DNA from: Thermothelomyces thermophilus ATCC 42464
Taxonomy: Eukaryota; Ascomycota; Sordariomycetes; Sordariales; Chaetomiaceae
Direction: 5' to 3'
Length of the DNA stretch: 64,000 bases
NCBI RefSeq assembly: GCF_000226095.1
Contig: NC_016473.1
Coordinates: 1-64,000, forward strand
Shown: piece after piece, positions 31,631-42,381 of the stretch
Position numbering within the stretch: the first letter of the stretch is position 1
Layout: each line of letters opens with the position of its first letter
Translations under genes and position numbers: made by a program
Notes under the pieces: generated by a model
What the model was told of the DNA's origin: nothing
Database searches by the model: none
What the model saw: the letters and a program-made list of their open reading frames with translations, nothing else

Positions 31631-32467
31631 TCACTGCGCCGACGGAGCCATGACTCCCCTCAACCTCCTCCTGGTCGTGCTCCTGCCGTTCCTACTCGCG
31701 GTCATGACTGTCATGGTATGCACAAACCGCAGCTTGCCCTTTTCTACTCTAAAAGCATGAGAATCCGGTATGGCGTTGAAGCTCAGGAAGACAGAGACGG
31801 CGCCAATTGTCTCGTCAATGACATATCGTCGGTTAGTCAGGTTCACGCCGCTGGGGATGCCGACGTCACACCTGTCGTCGGGACCGCCATTGCCTGTGTA
31901 CGCGCCGCCTTCAAGTCTGGCACAGGGATATCCCCACGGCACTTGGACGCTCTTGTCGCTGAAGATATCGCAGTAGGCGTCGGCAGCAGCCTGGATGACC
32001 TCACGAGAGTCACGCTCCTCCTCCGGGATGGTGCCCCAGTCTTCCTGGCTAGCCCAGTAGAGCGTGCCCGTGGCGTTGAACAGCCAGTCGCCGGTGGTGG
32101 TAATGAGGGTGTCGATCTTGGAAACGGAATTGTCTGTGAAGTACATTTGCACGCCGATCACGTACGGCTTGCTGCCTGTGGCCGAGATCAGCTCCGTGAA
32201 GGTGGCGCACTGCGTCGTGTCGAGGTAGTGCCGGCTAAAGTCTATCTCGAGCGGCTTGGACAAGATTCCAGACTCAAAAGTTGCCGTAGCATAATTCTCG
32301 TTATAGTCGAGTGCGTCCGAGACAGGCTGAAGCAGGCTGGGATCTCCCGCAGTCTGCGCGGCCACCAGGCTGTCCGCGCTATCCTGGAGGAACTCGCGGG
32401 TACAATCGGACGCAGAAGTCACTAGGGGGGCTAGGGCCCCAATGGTGAAAATTGGCAAGGTGCGCAT
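31631..32467 (-). CDS. Secreted protein, DUF8021-like, 278 aa
   Basis: A single open frame without visible introns. The N-terminus has a signal peptide (MRTLPIFTIGALAPLVTSAS, cleavage likely near residue 19-20). The mature part is acidic with conserved-looking cysteines and a run ending HAFRVEKGKLRFVHTMTVM. That pattern and the overall layout recall secreted fungal proteins of the DUF8021 family, whose function is unknown. The last ~20 residues are basic and low-complexity and may be a changed C-terminus. It is the first apparently intact host gene from the telomere. Its position next to pseudogenes suggests a lineage-specific gene. The family call is from memory. Confidence 0.7.
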   Translation of the reverse strand: MRTLPIFTIGALAPLVTSASDCTREFLQDSADSLVAAQTAGDPSLLQPVSDALDYNENYATATFESGILSKPLEIDFSRHYLDTTQCATFTELISATGSKPYVIGVQMYFTDNSVSKIDTLITTTGDWLFNATGTLYWASQEDWGTIPEEERDSREVIQAAADAYCDIFSDKSVQVPWGYPCARLEGGAYTGNGGPDDRCDVGIPSGVNLTNRRYVIDETIGAVSVFLSFNAIPDSHAFRVEKGKLRFVHTMTVMTASRNGRSTTRRRLRGVMAPSAQ

Positions 32468-33929
32468 GATATCTTATAGACACGTTGGGTGGGAGAAGAT
32501 CAACAAGGTGAGTTCGTCTGCTGCTGCAAATTAGAACGAGTTGAGCTGGTTGCTAAGTATTGCAAGACAGGAAGTTAATATATACAGTTGAGGGACTGGA
32601 GCTCAGGCTGGCATCGGTTAATTGACGAGGTGACCATTCGTGATATTTAGCAGTTCAATAATTACTCTGAGAGGAGTTTGCTTTCGGCAGTTCGTTTCTG
32701 CCAAGTGATTGGCACGGATTAGAGTCGAGATGGATTTCCCACATCGTGGGCGAATTAAATGTTACCTTAATAAGGGAGCCAGGCAAAACGATCGACGCGA
32801 CATCACGCGGCTTAAGGCCGGGTATTCTATCGCTCCTCTTTTCATCTGGATACTTAACAAACATGCATCGTATGTTAGGCAACTTCCTGTATGTCAGCTA
32901 AGAACTATTATCTTTTAAAGATTCGGAATTGATAGTGGTCTTGGACACGGGAATGAGACTAGTGAGTACCTAGAATGCCAGCTATAATCGCGAGGTCAAA
33001 CGTCAGCTTCCGTCCGACACGGACTGCTCAGTTAAGATTTTAACATCTTAACTTCAAAGTAGTAAAGAAGGGTGAAGAATATGTGACGTTGGCTAATTAG
33101 GAAGTGGGAATCGAAACTGCCATAAAATGATTACAAGAGCTCTGGGTGTTTGTATAAACCTTAATTACCTGGAGAGGAAAAGTCATCCCTTGGCGGCATA
33201 ACCTACACTCACAACACTCTATCAATGACAACCGGGCTCTTTCAATAAGTGTTGTGAGTAGCATATCAATCAGACTTTTATTACCTGTTCTGTCTTTTAC
33301 TCGATCCTTGTCAATAGCTAATAACGCCATGACACGCCCTCTCGGGGGATTCAAGTCTTATTAAGGCCCTGTAGCTCTTAGATCCTGATACGGTAGTAAA
33401 CCGGAGAAGTTGGAGCGTGACACAGCAGCAGCTATAGACTATCCTATGTCTATCAGACTGGGGGGGGGGGGGGTAGGTATTATGCGTGCTATTACGTCGG
33501 AGAATGATGCTAGTGTTTTTTTTTTTTTTTTTTTTTTTCCCTCGTTCTCTTTGAAAATATCAGCATCAGCAATTCCACTAGCCGTAGACCAGCCATGGAG
33601 GTCCTGTTTAAACACCTATCTCGTCCATTGCTAAGTAGTATACACAATGTTGTGAGCCATATTACAGGAAAACTCTACGCGACATCCAGAGTCTAATATT
33701 TAGAACTGATTGTCTTGTCTAGGTAATTCGACAACACCTCAATTTTGACCATTACACCATACGCCGCGGTAGACTTAATCTCCAAACATTGGAAGTCGTC
33801 TCGCCGCCTGCTTCTGCCCACCAAACTTAAAGCTGAACTAGAACGTATGGCCAGGGCCTGCCTCCTATGATTATCTCGCCAGACGCCTCGAGCACCCCGC
33901 AGATCGGACAGAGCTCGTCAGCCTTCGTC
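32468..33929. other. Intergenic region with G14 and T23 homopolymers
   Basis: About 1.46 kb without a supported gene. It contains runs of 14 G (33460-33473) and 23 T (33516-33538). The part up to about 33400 is AT-rich, the transition zone from repeat-dominated to gene-dense sequence. Confidence 0.6.
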
Positions 33930-35405
33930 TCATACTGCATCGGGCAGTCGGACGGCAATGTCACCGGACTGCGTGATGTATCGCACCCATGGTAGTGAAG
34001 GGTATTGAAGCTGTGATATGCACCGCGTCAGCCGGGAGCGAAAAGGACCGCGTTGTGAAACTGAACATACCTTTGGCTCCGTGATCTTCAGATACCGTAC
34101 CTGGATCCCGCTGGTCGTAAAGTATGGGATCTCAAACTTGACCTGAATCGGCCTCTTAGCTCCCTTTCCGGGCCCACCAATGCCACCCATGCTTCCTCCA
34201 AACCCGCCAGTCATGCCGCCACCATGCTCGTCATCACCCCGGACGCTGGGAAGACCCAGCTCCGCACGCATGAGGAACTCCTTGCCACCTCCGAACTGCT
34301 TGATCTTCCACACGATCGCGCTTTTCTCGGGAGCGTAGTGCACCGACCCGACATTTGTGCGGAAACGCGGAGAATCCGCGTCGTCGGGAACAGGGACGAT
34401 GATCTCGACGTTGTTGGCGGTGCTGCGGCGCTTGAACTGGGCTCGCGCCTTGAGCATGTATTCAATGCGGGACCCGCTGTGCGATTCGACCACGCACTCA
34501 ACCCAGATGAGCGGCTTAACTTGGGTGTTGAGGCGATACGACATGAGCTCGAACTCGCCATCGGGCGGGATGAAGCTGATGGTGCGATCGTTCTCAAAGC
34601 GCGACAGGCGAACGCACTGGTGGAACTTGACGTCTTCCATTTCGATGGCCTTGCCGCGGGTCGTCCGGCCCGTCGTCTCAAACATGACCTTGTCGTTGAG
34701 GCCCAAGCGCAGCTCGGGCATGCCTGACAGATAGCACTTCATCTTGATGGCACCCAGGATTTCCGACCGCAGCACGTTGCCGTTGGCCGACACGAGCAGA
34801 TTGAGCGACTCGATAACGTCGAGAAAGACTTCATTCTTGCGGTACCGTATGCCTTCAGAGCGCCACGAGACGGCGTTGGTCACGGCAATGGGCGGCCGGG
34901 CTTGGATCTCAAGCTTGTGCGACTCTTGAGTGATGTATTCCTGCAGGATCTTGGACTCGGTCGTTTGCGGGTAGCCAAAGTCCATCATTTCGTCGAGGAG
35001 CTCGTAAATGATGACAAAGTTGTCTCGGATGGATTCCTCCTCGAGCACCTTGAAGTACTCGGTAAAGACCTCGACGATCTTGTGGAGGAAGAGGAGGATT
35101 TCGGCGGCATTGGTGTTTCGTTTTGTGAGAGCGAGGAGGTACAGGTTGTTGTGGCGGATGTACAGGTACTGCGGAAGTCAGAGTCAGCCAACCTCTTGTC
35201 AAGTATGGCCAAGCCAAGTCGATCATGGAGTCGTTACATTGATGCCTTCGTGGGAGAAGCAAGGAGGTACTGCTGAGGACTCTTCTTCGGCTTCACTGAG
35301 GAGTATTGGGAACTTCTCGACCGCTGACATGGGGATGTCTCCCCTGTAGTTGCGGGCAAGAAGCGTCTTGCCCTTAAGGTCGAGGAAGAAGATGGCCGAC
35401 GCCAT
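33930..35405 (-). CDS. apm1: AP-1 adaptor complex medium chain mu1, 448 aa
   Basis: Mu subunit of the clathrin adaptor AP-1, which sorts cargo between trans-Golgi and endosomes. Three exons: 35405-35238, 35168-34071, 34010-33930; introns of 69 and 60 nt. The start MASAIFFLDLKGKTLLARNYRGD is a longin-fold N-terminus typical of mu1. The C-terminal mu homology domain begins near residue 165 (RYRKNEVFLDVIESLNLL) and binds YxxPhi sorting signals; a core FIPPDGEFELMSYRLN is present. A Gly/Met-rich insert (GGGMTGGFGGSMGGIGG) lies near residue 375. The second intron is a multiple of three with no stop, so an unspliced form would add 20 residues in frame. The family is certain; mu1 rather than mu2 follows from the N-terminus and EILLFLHKIVEVFTEYF. 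Confidence 0.93.
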
Positions 35406-38064
35406 GGTGGGTGTTTGGCGGGTGGGGGGGGAGAAGCTGGGCGTGGTCGGCGCTCGGGATCGGGAATTCGTTACGGTGACGGGGAGGGCCGACGCCCAGT
35501 AGATAGGCGGTTCGGTAAAACGGTGCAGGCCAAAACGCCGGTCGGTCGCGCCTGTCACCTCATGTAGCGGAAACGTGGTTCGAAGTTTGGCGCTGCAGTT
35601 CCGGAACGCGAATCGCAACTTGCCCGTCGAAGTATCGCTCTCCCAAATGCGATGTACTGGTATGCCACAGTTGATGCGGGCATGAGTGCACAGACCCTAA
35701 CGGCGACTGGCAGGGACCCCACATGGGGTCATGGCAGGGCTCTGAATGGGTTGAATGGAGCCAAGTTCCATTTCAAGGTTAACTAGTTAGTTAGTCATGT
35801 TGGCCCATCGGGCGGCGCTGAAATTAACCCTAACCCTGACGCTCGGACTCCTCGGGAGCAGGCAAAACTTGGCTCCGTAGTGGAGCAAATATTCTCGCAG
35901 CCAAAATTTTTCTGGGGCAAGAGCGCTCCTGCTCTTGTCTTTTCCTTCTGTTCTCTCTCCCCAACGCTCTCAATAGACAGTGCAGTCCATCGTACGCACA
36001 ACAGGTACTCGGCATTCTGTCGAGTCTCCGACCCGTGTCGTTGTTGATGATGTCTGCGATTCCGAGGTGCGGAGAGGAAGTCCTTGCGACGCCATAAGAG
36101 CTGCCCGAGCACTGCTCCCCTCAAGGTGCTTAATTTGTTGCTTGGGCAGCGTCAGAGGCGCCGAACATTCTGAGCATGAAAATGGTGACCATTTCAATCG
36201 CATGTGCACACAGATCCGTACATTTTTTTTCATGCTGTGGCGGATCGTGGGCTGCTTCGATTCGTGCAAGTACGTCCTCTCTCGGTCAATTTGAACGAGC
36301 CTGGGAACCAGCAAGAAAGCTTCTTTTTTTCTTTTACCAACTCAATGGCACGGTTGATTGAAAGAATAGCCAACGTCCGGTGAGGGGGAACTCGGGAACA
36401 ACCGAGCTTGTTAGATGCCGGCTAGAGGGTCCTTGTCAACTTCAATCTGCGTGCACTACGTTATCATCTACCATCGTATGATCTGAATATACTCTCGATA
36501 GCCGGCAGACTGTCATGTGCCAACACACAGGGACTCTGAGAGTGAACGGGGGACGCCCCAACCGCCGCATTCTTCTCTCCTGCAGGCCGCGGCGATGTTG
36601 AGTAATTGAACGGGGCCGTAACCCGCTCGTCGCATGTGAAGGTGGGTCATGAATGGGGCCAAGCGCTTTCGAAGCCGTCTGGTGGAGGCATCGGGCTTGG
36701 ACTCTGTTTGCTCCGCTCTGACACGTGCTTGGTGTCGACTGCCATGCCAGCATTTCGTTCGGCAGGGACGACCGCCGTTCTGTTTAATGGCGCCTGAGAC
36801 TATTGATTGGGACTATTGAATTATTTTGCAGTGCTGGCCGCTGACCGATTTGCCTGACAGGGAGATAGACATGCGTGCTGCGAGTTCTCGACGAGGAACC
36901 CGTAGTAGGGCATAAATCGGTCTTTGACTCTTTAGGGGCCCAGGGCAAAGAACAACGCCCATCCATGTGATACTGCAATTGGGCCCCGCCGCCCGCGTCA
37001 AAATGGAGCTGTGGCGGGACGATACCAAGGACTGACAGCACGTCTGTATCCCGTATTTGATGCTGAGTGCAAGAGCCACCCTTGTTGACTGGATTATCCA
37101 GAGCGTGATTGTGGGTAGAGGCAAAGGTTTGCGTTCTTCATTTAGCGTGCAGATCGGGTAGATTCTAGTTTGGAAGCCTCAGCTGCCAGTAGGTCCTCTG
37201 CATAATGACTTGACATCTGAATCAATCCTGCACAGGCGACACTCGGTCAGAGCGCTGTGAGGAGTTGGCTGCGATGCCTCGGCCGCTGTTGACAGACAAA
37301 GGCGGGGTTCAGGCCCTGGACCGACCGCGCCTGACCTCACAGTGACATTCCGGGCTAGTGGTTCCAGGATGCGCGGGTAGTTACATAACTAACACTGGAA
37401 GCCACCCAACCGCGGGCTAGCCACCAGGGCAGCGGGGCTTTTTGGACGGTTTTCCCACCCTTCTCAGCTGACGCTGCCCTTGCTACTGGAGACCCCAAAG
37501 TTCCATTGTTCCTCTCGTTTGGCATCTGAGCTCCCCTGGGTACCTCGCAACAATCCTCAATATCCGACCGAGAACCCTCCGTCGCAACCTTTCCTGAGCA
37601 CAAATCCGCGATCGCAGAACCCTGGCGTCGAGGCTGCCCTGCAGCGCAGACTTCAGTACCGATCATCGGTCTCATCATCAACACCACCACTACCCTCTGT
37701 CGTCGGTAAACCCGTCGGTAAACCCGGGGCCTGCCTGAATCACCGAGCGACCGTCGAACCGACCTTCCACGCCGCGCAGGCGAGCAGCCGTCAGTGAAAG
37801 CAAGCAGGGCGACTGCTCTGTTCGTGCTTGACAGTACCTAACCGAAAGTTTGGACGACACGAGGGGGAAGATTCCCGTGCTGCTCGCACCACGACATTGA
37901 CTGGGTGGCCGAGTGAGGAAGAGAGTCGAGCGGATGCAACAACTGGAACAATAGCATCACATGGACGCGCTGTTGGCCTGACTTGCAACACCAATGCCAA
38001 CTCGTTCCTGACCGCCGGCGCTGTCGTTTTCGGATTTCAGTTCGTTGGTCGACGAACAACCGAC
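35406..38064. other. 2.7-kb divergent intergenic region between apm1 and opi1
   Basis: Promoters of apm1 (leftward) and the Opi1-type gene (rightward). A short interstitial telomere-like motif lies at 35824-35837. No protein gene could be supported. The frames found here lack motifs and codon bias. The last ~500 bp probably form the 5' leader of the Opi1 gene. Confidence 0.6.
35824..35837. repeat. Interstitial telomere-like motif (telobox)
   Basis: TTAACCCTAACCCT, two telomere units plus flanks, about 420 bp upstream of the apm1 start codon. Such motifs in fungal promoters can be bound by Tbf1/Teb1-type factors, or may be scars of break repair. Both readings are inference. Confidence 0.7.
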
Positions 38065-39966
38065 ATGGAGCACAATCACATGCCAACCGACGAGCGCCCG
38101 CCGCAGATTTCACCAACGCAGCCCGGAGCAGGTGCAGCGCTGCCCGCTCCTTCAATGCAGCAATCCACCGACGCGGACAATGCAGCTGCGGATGCTTTGG
38201 GATCGGACCGGAACCCGTTCTCACCGGACCATCGCCCTGCAGTAAATTCGACACCCTCCTTACAACTCCCACCCCTCTCGGTCTCATTCCCAAGCGACTC
38301 GACAACCGAACTGGCGCCCATACAATCGTCGCGAGACTCGACTTCCCTGCCTTCCACTCAGACTTTGCCGCCATTGTCATCTGTGACCGGCGCCCAAAGC
38401 CATGCTCCTCTCCCTAAACCTCCCGAGCCGTCGCGTCCTGCCCCCTTCACCGGGCCGACAAATCCCTGGCCCAGCCTCAACCCGTTTACGACATACTACA
38501 AACCTAGCTACCTTGAGTCGGCCGAGTCGCCGCCGAGCATGACGTCGGAGCCTGGGCCCAGCCGGAGCGTGAGCTTGGATGATCCGGACGTGAGGATTGC
38601 CGCCGAGGCACTGGGGCAGATGAAGACAGGTGCGTTCTCAAGGCCCTCGAGAACATCTGGTTTTACAGGCCATGGCCGCTAACGTTCCGTTTCTCGTGTA
38701 GAATGCGCCTCCTCCCCCCGCAACCGAGGGTCGACTCCCAACACCCGCGCATCATCCAGAGACTACAAGACAGCGAGTCCTCCGCCGCGGAACCACACCG
38801 GCAGAAGAGCAGAGCCCCTCCTGTCACTTATAACGACAACGTATCCGCTTTTGGGCTCCACCATTGAAAACGCCGCTTCTGCTTATAACACCGGTAAGAA
38901 CTATTCGCCGCATCTCAAAACTGGTGCCGAATACGTCGAGAACCTCGTCAAGCCAGCAGTCGAAACCGTGGGCCGCAAGACGGGGGTTGAAGGGGGTATG
39001 AGGTGGCTATTTTCGATGCGAGGCAGAAAACAGCGTCCGTCAACAGACATCGAGACCGACGAGCGGGGCAACGGCAAACGCCGCAGGTCGGACCGGAATT
39101 CCAAAGGCGAGGAGACGCCACACACGTCGCCGCATGACATACACACCGATAGTGTGGACCGGCGCATGTCTATCAGCACCGTCGACACGCTGCCGGCCTA
39201 TGACGACCAAAGATCGCCAGCATATTCCGAAGTTGTCGAGAACCCGCCGCCATCGGGTCCGGGCGCTGCCGTCACGGGACAGCAATGGGGCCAGCGGTTC
39301 GTCGTAACCACTTCCGGACTCGGTATTGCCATGAAGAAGGAGAGCATCAAGAGCCTGAAGTACTGTCTTAAGGTGGTTAGGGACACGAACAGCTACCTCA
39401 GCGATATTCTCGTCAAGCTCAAGAGCGTCATTGAAGAATACGACCTCGCATCGCAAACGGACGTGGATGACCACAGCATGACAGACGGCGACCCTCCCGC
39501 TCCGCACACGGCCGAGCAACGCAGCAAGCTGATCCAGCGCATGTCTGAGCTTCGCGAAGATCTCTTCCGCGTCATCCAGCGTACCGTGCAGACAGTCTCC
39601 AAGTACGCCGGCGGCGCTCTTCCCGAGAACGCAAGGAACCTGGTGCACAGCCAGCTCATGAGTCTGCCTGGGCGCTATCAGATTCATTACGTGCGGGAAA
39701 CCGAGGGGCGGCGGAATCGAGAGAACAGCAGCCCGGACGCGTGGACGCGGGATAGCGCCCATTTGGCCCTGCTCTTTGCGAAGGAGGCACTGCAGATGAT
39801 GACCCAGGTCGGCGAGGTTCTAAACAGAACCCTCGTGAGTGCGGAGGAGTGGTGTGACACACTGTACGGAAAGAAGGGGCAACCTATTCCGTCGCTCGGT
39901 ACTGACCAGTCCTCACCGGCCGCGCCGGTTCCTACCATCGACCAAGATGTTCAGATGTCTGGTTAA
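38065..39966 (+). CDS. opi1: Opi1-type transcriptional repressor of phospholipid genes, 609 aa
   Basis: Homologue of yeast Opi1, a repressor that senses phosphatidic acid and controls inositol and phospholipid synthesis genes. Two exons, 38065-38629 and 38702-39966, with a 72-nt intron (donor GTGCGT, branch GCTAAC). The N-terminus is Pro/Ser-rich; a conserved start of the repressor domain (DDPDVRIAAEALGQMK) spans the intron. After it come a Ser/Pro linker, then SLITTTYPLLGSTIENA and GAEYVENLVKP, typical of the Opi1 family. A basic stretch (GNGKRRRSDRN) may bind lipid or act as a nuclear signal. The C-terminus contains FVVTTSGLGIAMKKES and a helix-rich region. The ATG is the only methionine in the upstream open stretch. 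Confidence 0.88.
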
Positions 39967-40449
39967 GCGTCATGGATTTATTGGCGTTTGGGAGGTTGGA
40001 GTTCCGGGATAGCAGCGCGGGGTTAGAGGAAGGAAAGAAAGAGTAAGATATACGAAGGATTTGGCGGTTTGTTGCGCAGAGATCAATCACGGTCACAGTT
40101 CCTTATTCCGCCGACGTTTATTGGCAACTTCGGGATACCCCATCTTCAGACGCACCCAGCGACCTTTTTCATTTCCTTTGCTTTCAAGGCGTCGCCAGTT
40201 GGCAGCCTCGACACACTCCCTCCATATTCCTTTCTTGTCAAATTCGGTCACGCTTGTGTTGCGCTAATACTCTCAACTCGATATACCTCAGTTTCTTCAA
40301 ACATTAGGTGCGTTTGCTGTTTCTTTTCTTTTTGGACAGAGTTGATCCTCCATAGCCTCTCTTTTACAGCGAGAGAAGCTTCAGTTTCTACTGAATAACT
40401 TGAATTTAAAGGCGGATCGCGTAGATGTGTGTGTGTGTGTGTGTGTGTA

Positions 40450-40526
<77 letters not shown>

Positions 40527-40799
40527 TCGTGCAATCATAGTGTTGTTGTACAGTATATGCCCGGTGCTGGCAAAGTGGTGGAAAGAGTCTAGTTTCAGCT
40601 CCCTGATGGCTCCGCCGGATCCTCCGTCTTGCTTCAGAGCGCTGCTGTCTGTTTAGTTGTTTACCTATTTTACTGGAGGAGAGGCTATCGGCACCTATGA
40701 AGATGGAGTGCTCCATCCTAAGCTCGGCTGGCTGAGAGCGCTGGCAGCTGTGCAACAGGACTGAAAAGTGCGGTCTGTTAGGCTTTGCGGCTTCCACCC
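39967..40799. other. Convergent intergenic region with GT microsatellite
   Basis: Separates the 3' ends of the Opi1-type gene and the HAD-like gene. It holds the GT array at 40425-40524. No coding region is supported. Confidence 0.7.
40425..40524. repeat. (GT)n microsatellite, about 100 bp
   Basis: Near-perfect alternating GT for about 100 bp with a TATTT interruption near 40448-40452, ending in GCGCGC. Alternating purine-pyrimidine of this length can adopt Z-DNA and should be length-polymorphic among strains. Confidence 0.97.
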
Positions 40800-41794
40800 T
40801 TAGTACTCTATTAGCCACTCAAGCACCTCCTGGGTGCTGTCTGCGTGTATCGTCAATGGGGGACCATCTCGGTGAAACACTTCGTCGAGCCTCTTGTTCC
40901 GCAGCTGATCCAAGTCGAGTACACTGTCCTGACCGGACACTTCTTCTTTGGCGCCAACAAAGATCGGATTCCACCCCGCACCGCGTGCTCCGACCACATC
41001 TTTCTCATACTCATCACCAACATAGAGTTTCAGCCAGGGTAATGCAGGCTGCGCCCGCTCGACGTCCCGGCCATGCTCGGCAGCTTCCTGTGCCATGACA
41101 AGCTGGACGGCCATCTCCTCGGCGGCGTCAAAGATGCGCCTGTCCGGTTTCGTAACTCCGACGTCGTAGGACATGCAGTGCAAGTCGACGTCATAGTGCT
41201 CAGACGGCCCTCCTCTGGCCGAGTTCAACGGGGCTCCGAAGCGCAAGGGACTGACGTGGAGACCCAGGGAGGAAAGGATGCTCGGGACTCTGTCGTCAGA
41301 GTTGGTGATGACGCCGACGATGAGCCGAGAGGACTTGGGCCTCCGTTCTTGCTGCCGCTGCCTGAGTGACCGGAGGAGGGATGCCACGCCGGGCGAGAGG
41401 CTGTATCCCTCCCCGGAGCTGAACCTGTGCCAGAGCTTGGGAGCAAGGTCATTGGGCAGCTCCGTCCCTTTCCCAATGAGCGGCTGGAACGTCTGGGTGA
41501 TGACCTGGCAAGCTGTTAGCGGATGATGCCTGAGCCCGAAATGATGACGGGCTTATCTATCCTTACATTAGTCCACCACTTTAATGCGCCCATGCCGCTG
41601 GCCCTGCCGTAATTGGGATGCAGCTTTGACTGGCGAGAGAAGGCAGCTTTGAACGACGCCTCGACGTCTTGGGCGCTGAAACCACCAAGGCCGCATTGTT
41701 GCGCGACCGCGACGTATTGCTCCATGACAGGACCCTTCGGGTGGAAGAGGGTCCCAAAGGCGTCGAAACAGAGTAACAGGTTTCTCTGCCCCAT
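40800..41794 (-). CDS. HAD-superfamily hydrolase, 310 aa
   Basis: Two exons, 41794-41567 and 41504-40800, with a 62-nt intron. HAD motif I is at the N-terminus (LLLCFDAFGTLF, nucleophile Asp near residue 10), motif II is likely in VGVITNSDDR, motif III is the Lys in VGVTKPDRRIF, and motif IV is in LYVGDEYEKDVVGARGAGW. The cap region is the helical C1 type. Closest in layout to the HDHD3-like subgroup of phosphatases of unknown substrate; cytosolic, with no signal peptide. The substrate cannot be read from the sequence. Confidence 0.87.
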
Positions 41795-42381
41795 GGCTCA
41801 CTCTTTGCGCGAGCGCAACGGGGCGTACCGTATGAGAACAAGTGGTGGGATTGCTGATTTATTTGTGGTTTCTTAAGGAATTTGTGATTTCTCGGTCCCA
41901 GTATTGGCCGTGGCCAGAAATCCTGCAGCCAGTTTGGTAACTTACCATAATAACTAAGTGGAGCTGATATGCATAAAGCCGTTAGTTCTCCCGGATGACA
42001 TTAGCGGCCAAGAGAGCACGCATGTAATTAGGTAAATACCACGGGGCGGCGGAGGGCGAGAGAGGCCCTTTGCTCAGCCGAAGATCTGAAAAAGACATCG
42101 ATGTGACATTTACCTTTCGTTACTTCTTACAGTACTCAAGGTAAGGTACCTTATTAATAAGTTGCCTATGTACCTATGTGCATATCTACAATACATTATA
42201 TACCTACATATACACGTAACAGCCACCACCGAGGACTCCAGAATCAGTAACATCTTAGTCCAAGCTTAGGTCGAAGCCTTGGCGCTTGACGGAATCGGCA
42301 GGCTTCACGCCAAACGCGTAAGATGAGAGTCATGACTGGAGGAAACCGTGCGCTCAGGACATCGCGAGAATATCTACCTAA
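41795..42381. other. Intergenic, nothing recognised
   Basis: AT-rich in its second half, with scattered TACCTA/TAGGTA words common in the intergenic DNA of this genome. No gene or RNA seen. Confidence 0.5.

Noticed and set aside
36633-36642. CATGTGAA, resembling an inositol-responsive element, upstream of the Opi1-type gene
   Set aside because: A single partial match about 1.4 kb from the start codon; such matches are expected by chance.
37828-38064. Extension of the Opi1-type open frame upstream of ATG 38065
   Set aside because: The extension contains no ATG in frame, and its sequence lacks resemblance to the family.
40248-40818. Open frames encoding His-Thr or Cys-Val repeats
   Set aside because: They are translations of the GT microsatellite, not genes.
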